From positions 2,157,001 through 2,221,000 of the forward strand of contig NZ_CP082966.1 of the NCBI RefSeq assembly GCF_019968605.1: a stretch of 64,000 bases of DNA, read 5' to 3'. Source of the DNA: Polaribacter litorisediminis. Lineage in GTDB: Bacteria > Bacteroidota > Bacteroidia > Flavobacteriales > Flavobacteriaceae. A program made the position numbers and the translations under genes. Below, piece by piece: positions 61,381 through 64,000 of the stretch (position 1 is the first letter of the stretch; every line of letters starts with the position of its first letter). The notes under the pieces were generated by a model. The model ran no database searches, was not told the origin of the DNA, and saw only the letters and a program-made list of their open reading frames with translations.

Positions 61381-62514
61381 TTACAATAATTTTTGAATTG
61401 ATGTCCGTATTCTTTCTCGGTCTGCATCTGATAAATTAGATCCTGATGGCAAACAAAGCCCATTTTGAAACAAATTCTCAGAAATATCGGTTCCGTAAAA
61501 AGCACATTCGCTAAAGATGGGTTGCAAATGCATGGGTTTCCAAAGTGGCCTAGACTCAATATTATCTTTTAACAATGCTATTCTTAATTTTTCGCTAGTA
61601 AAAGGAGCTGTTTCGGTCTCAAAAAGGATACAACTCAACCAATGGTTTGAAAAATAGTCATTTGTAGGCTCTTCAAAAACGCGTATGCCCTGAACATTTT
61701 TAAAAATATCTTTGTAAAATTGATGCATCTTTCTTCTTAAGGCGATATGAGCAGGCAACACCGCCATTTGTCCTCTACCAATGCCCGCTACAATATTACT
61801 CATTCTGTAATTATAACCAATTTGGGAGTGCTGATAATGGGGCGCCTCATCACGCGCTTGGGTTGCTAAAAAAATTGCTTTTTGTTTGGCTTCTATGGTA
61901 TTACAAACAAGTGCCCCACCTCCTGAGGTAGTGATAATTTTGTTTCCATTAAAGGACAAAACCCCAAAATCACCAAAAGTACCGCAATTTTTACCTTTAT
62001 AGGTAGCCCCTAAAGCTTCTGCCGCATCTTCTAGTATCGGAATTTCATATTTTTTTGAGATGGCTACAATTTCATCAACTTTTGCAGGCATCCCGTACAA
62101 ATGCACCAAGATGATTGCTTTTGGCTTGTTCCCCAATGCCATTCGGTCTTTAATCGCTTCTTCTAAAAATACCGGACACATATTCCAAGTATCTTTTTCG
62201 CTATCGATAAAAATAGGAGTGGCTCCTTGGTATGCTATTGGGTTTGCAGAAGCAGAAAAAGTCATGCTTTGGCATAGCACCTCATCGCCTGCTTTTACAC
62301 CCAACAAAATTAACCCTAAATGAATAGCAGCCGTGCCAGAAGACAAGGCACCTACTTCTTTTTCGGTCTGTAAAAACTGTTTTAAATCAGTCTCAAAACC
62401 AGTAACGTTAGGTCCTAAGGGTGCGATCCAGTTATGATCAAATGCTTCTTGAATATAGGTTAATTCATTGCCCCCCATATGTGGAGAGGAAAGCCAAATT
62501 TTAGATTGCTGCAT
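61381..62514 (-). CDS. DegT/DnrJ/EryC1-type sugar aminotransferase
   Basis: A 377-residue PLP enzyme that aminates a 4-keto-6-deoxy nucleotide sugar, the step after the CapD/PglF-like dehydratase. The PLP-binding Lys192 is in FNGNKIITTSGGGAL, and Asp163 in ILEDAAEALGATYKG contacts the pyridine nitrogen. The N-terminal HMGGNELTYIQEAFDHNWIAPLGPNVTGFE and the C-terminal HLQPIF... FQNGLCLPSGSNL fit the PglE-like group. It is the first gene of a four-gene minus-strand operon. Its leader has a TATCTTTG -7 element and a 13-base homopolymer. Confidence 0.94.
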   Translation of the reverse strand: MQQSKIWLSSPHMGGNELTYIQEAFDHNWIAPLGPNVTGFETDLKQFLQTEKEVGALSSGTAAIHLGLILLGVKAGDEVLCQSMTFSASANPIAYQGATPIFIDSEKDTWNMCPVFLEEAIKDRMALGNKPKAIILVHLYGMPAKVDEIVAISKKYEIPILEDAAEALGATYKGKNCGTFGDFGVLSFNGNKIITTSGGGALVCNTIEAKQKAIFLATQARDEAPHYQHSQIGYNYRMSNIVAGIGRGQMAVLPAHIALRRKMHQFYKDIFKNVQGIRVFEEPTNDYFSNHWLSCILFETETAPFTSEKLRIALLKDNIESRPLWKPMHLQPIFSECAFYGTDISENLFQNGLCLPSGSNLSDADRERIRTSIQKLL

Positions 62515-62522
62515 TCGAATTA

Positions 62523-62544
62523 TTTTTTTTTTTTTGCAAAGATA
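62523..62544 (-). promoter_or_regulatory. Promoter of the polysaccharide operon with a 13-base homopolymer leader
   Basis: On the minus strand TATCTTTG (62537-62544) matches TAnnTTTG. It is followed by GC-free A residues, 13 in a row at 62523-62535, before the ATG at 62514. Slippage in this tract could alter leader length. Confidence 0.6.
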
Positions 62545-62856
62545 CGATTTTGAATGAATTGAATTCTAATTTAAATAAAATATGATTTCAAGAGATAAAA
62601 ATTTATCAAGAAATATATACTTATAAATTTTAATTTTTAGCTCATTTAAAATCAGTTGTTGCATAATTTATCCGTTGTCAGTTCGAGTGATTTCAATTTT
62701 TCATTGAAATTGTATCGAGAACTCATTGAAATTGTATCGAGAACATTTTAGAAGTAAGGAAGTAAATAGAAATTAAAAGCTTCTCGATACAAAATTTCTG
62801 AAAAAGAAATTTCACTCGAAGTGACAATAGGTTTATCAAGAATGATCATATTCGTT

Positions 62857-63010
62857 GTCAGTTCGAGACCCAAGAAAAAAATTTTTACAAGCGTAGAAGA
62901 TGACGTAAATTGGTTTTAAATATACTGAATTGCAAAATAATCGTAAAAATACAAGTAACTTTAACCGACCTTTAAATCACTGAAAAACAATTATTTAATA
63001 AAAACATCAA
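62857..63010. repeat. Repeat module B, copy 4
   Basis: 154 bp, differing from copy 1 at roughly five positions by eye. It starts 11,120 bp after copy 1 in the same orientation. Confidence 0.88.
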
Positions 63011-63460
63011 TGGTAGTGATTCCGATTTTTCATCGGAATTGTATCGAGAACTCATTGAAATTGTATCGAGAACCTATTATATTCTAAAAAACAATCTTTT
63101 GATTTAGCATATCCAAAAAAGAGATTGCTTCGTTATTAACAATGACGGTTCTAGGGGCAGCACGCCATTGCGAAAGAGGCACGATTGAAGCAATCTTTTA
63201 GTTTAAAAAACCCTAATAATGTTTTTACATAAACAAGTTAAAAGTATATTTTTCTTTTATTTTTCTTTTCTTTTCCATTGATGAAAAGAAACAAAAATCT
63301 AGGCTTACTTTTTCGCTATGCGAGTTACCTACAACCAAAATATATTTTGGTTTTGGTAGTCTTGAATTCTACAAGTGATTTCACTATCGTGTCCAGACCG
63401 CTGCGCTCTTTGGACACTTAGCCGTTGCATCCCTTTTGAATTCTACGAAAAATAAAATAA

Positions 63461-63940
63461 GTCGAAAATTGGAGTTTAATTTTCTAATTTATTGAAGGGA
63501 AATACGGGCAGCAATTTCATATTCATCAAAAAGGTTCTTTAAATTGATTGCTCTGTTATACACTAAGACATAGCGTTCTTTTTTTATGTTTTTACTTTTT
63601 GCTTGACCAAAAAGTAACAAAAAGTCAAGACTTACTTTTATTTTACTTGAATTCTACAAGTGATTTCACTATCGTGTCCAGACTTATTATTGAGTTCCCC
63701 AATCAAGTTGAGGACAAGCTTTGGACACTTAGCCGTTGCATCCCTTTTGAATTGCTACGAAAAATAAAATAGGTCGGGGTTTGGAGTTTAATTACCCTTT
63801 CTTTTAATAACAGTGCTAGGCTTGGAACGTCAAAAAAACCTAAACATCATTACGACAGAGGTATGATTGCAATCTTTTAAATTCCTTCTAAAAACAAAAG
63901 TATTTAGGTTTTAGATTCTGATTTTTAAAGTAAATCCAGA
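63461..63940. repeat. Repeat module C, copy with long hairpin loop
   Basis: 480 bp. The arms at 63674-63680 and 63722-63728 enclose the 41-base loop found also at 52271-52311. It is longer than the 455 bp of equivalent short-loop copies by about the loop difference. Confidence 0.85.
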
Positions 63941-64000
63941 TGTCAGTTCGAGTGATTTCAATTTTTCATTGAAATTGTATCGAGAACTCATTGAAATTGT

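Larger units (their letters stand above)
62677..64000. repeat. Right mosaic repeat block (modules A-E), cut by the window end
   Basis: Modules in order: A (62677-62825, 149 bp), B (62857-63010), truncated A (63016-63075), E (about 63092-63146), D (63247-63358), partial C with short loop (63358-63460), C with long loop (63461-63940) and the start of another A (63942). From B onwards the order and orientation equal those of the left block at 51737. Apart from short module-derived ORFs (such as 63548-63772) there is no gene. The block continues past the window. Confidence 0.9.

Overview
The window looks like a chromosome segment of a marine member of the Flavobacteriaceae (Bacteroidota), of the Polaribacter or Tenacibaculum kind. 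The grounds are the low G+C content, the TAnnTTTG promoter -7 elements, the type IX secretion and gliding genes (porU, porV, gldJ), a Lacal_2735-type small protein, group III truncated haemoglobin, CcsBA, and a Thr tRNA flanked by a T-rich terminator. The genus is inferred, because no rRNA is present.

Layout. (1) 1-9445 is a light and oxidative damage block. It holds four photolyase/cryptochrome-family genes: a Cry-DASH, an Fe-S bacterial cryptochrome/photolyase, an atypical photolyase and a class I CPD photolyase. Between them lie a TIGR03643/DUF2805 protein, twin small proteins, an SDR without the catalytic Tyr, a glutathione peroxidase, TspO and an SRPBCC protein. tRNA-Thr follows at 9530. 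(2) 11415-25005 is a coherent neutral-lipid storage locus and the most interesting part of the window. A tightly packed operon encodes a WS/DGAT acyltransferase fused to an SCP2-like domain, two alpha/beta hydrolases, a single polypeptide joining GPAT, HAD phosphatase and AGPAT domains, GpsA, a coiled-coil protein and a SARP/BTAD-type regulator. Next come three phasin-like genes (one broken by a stop codon, one fused to a Lys-rich linker and a helix-hairpin-helix domain), a TetR-like regulator and an ABC1/UbiB kinase. Two promoters in front of the phasin genes share the same architecture: direct 6-bp repeats with an 11-bp period placed exactly 10 bp before the -7 element. Together the genes could make glycerol-3-phosphate, acylate it twice, dephosphorylate it, acylate it to triacylglycerol (or make wax esters), coat the droplet and mobilise it. 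(3) 25054-29388 is an operon of udk, a FtsB/DivIC protein and both methylmalonyl-CoA mutase subunits. (4) 29639-37183 holds an AAA/DUF4143 ATPase with a palindromic operator, an M20 amidohydrolase, the CcsBA cytochrome c synthase and a TPR-like membrane protein. (5) 37319-51636 is housekeeping and envelope: a LysM/periplasmic-binding lipoprotein, guaA, a KASIII-like synthase, truncated Hb, cdd, porV, porU, gldJ, murF and an N-acetylglucosamine kinase. (6) 51737-64000 is a surface-polysaccharide locus (CpsB-type phosphatase, Wzc tyrosine kinase, Wza, CapD/PglF-like dehydratase, DegT aminotransferase) bracketed by repeats.

The repeats in (6) form a mosaic of a few modules. Module A is a nested palindrome of 127, 149 or 171 bp whose length varies in 22-bp steps. 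Module B is about 154 bp, module C about 460 bp with two exchangeable hairpin loops, and D and E are shorter. The left block (from 51737) and the right block (from 62857) carry the same module order in the same orientation, about 11.1 kb apart, so the polysaccharide genes sit between long direct repeats. A solitary half of module A lies downstream of ccsBA at 36578.

Everything here was read by eye from the sequence. Domain names rest on remembered family motifs, and no database search was run.
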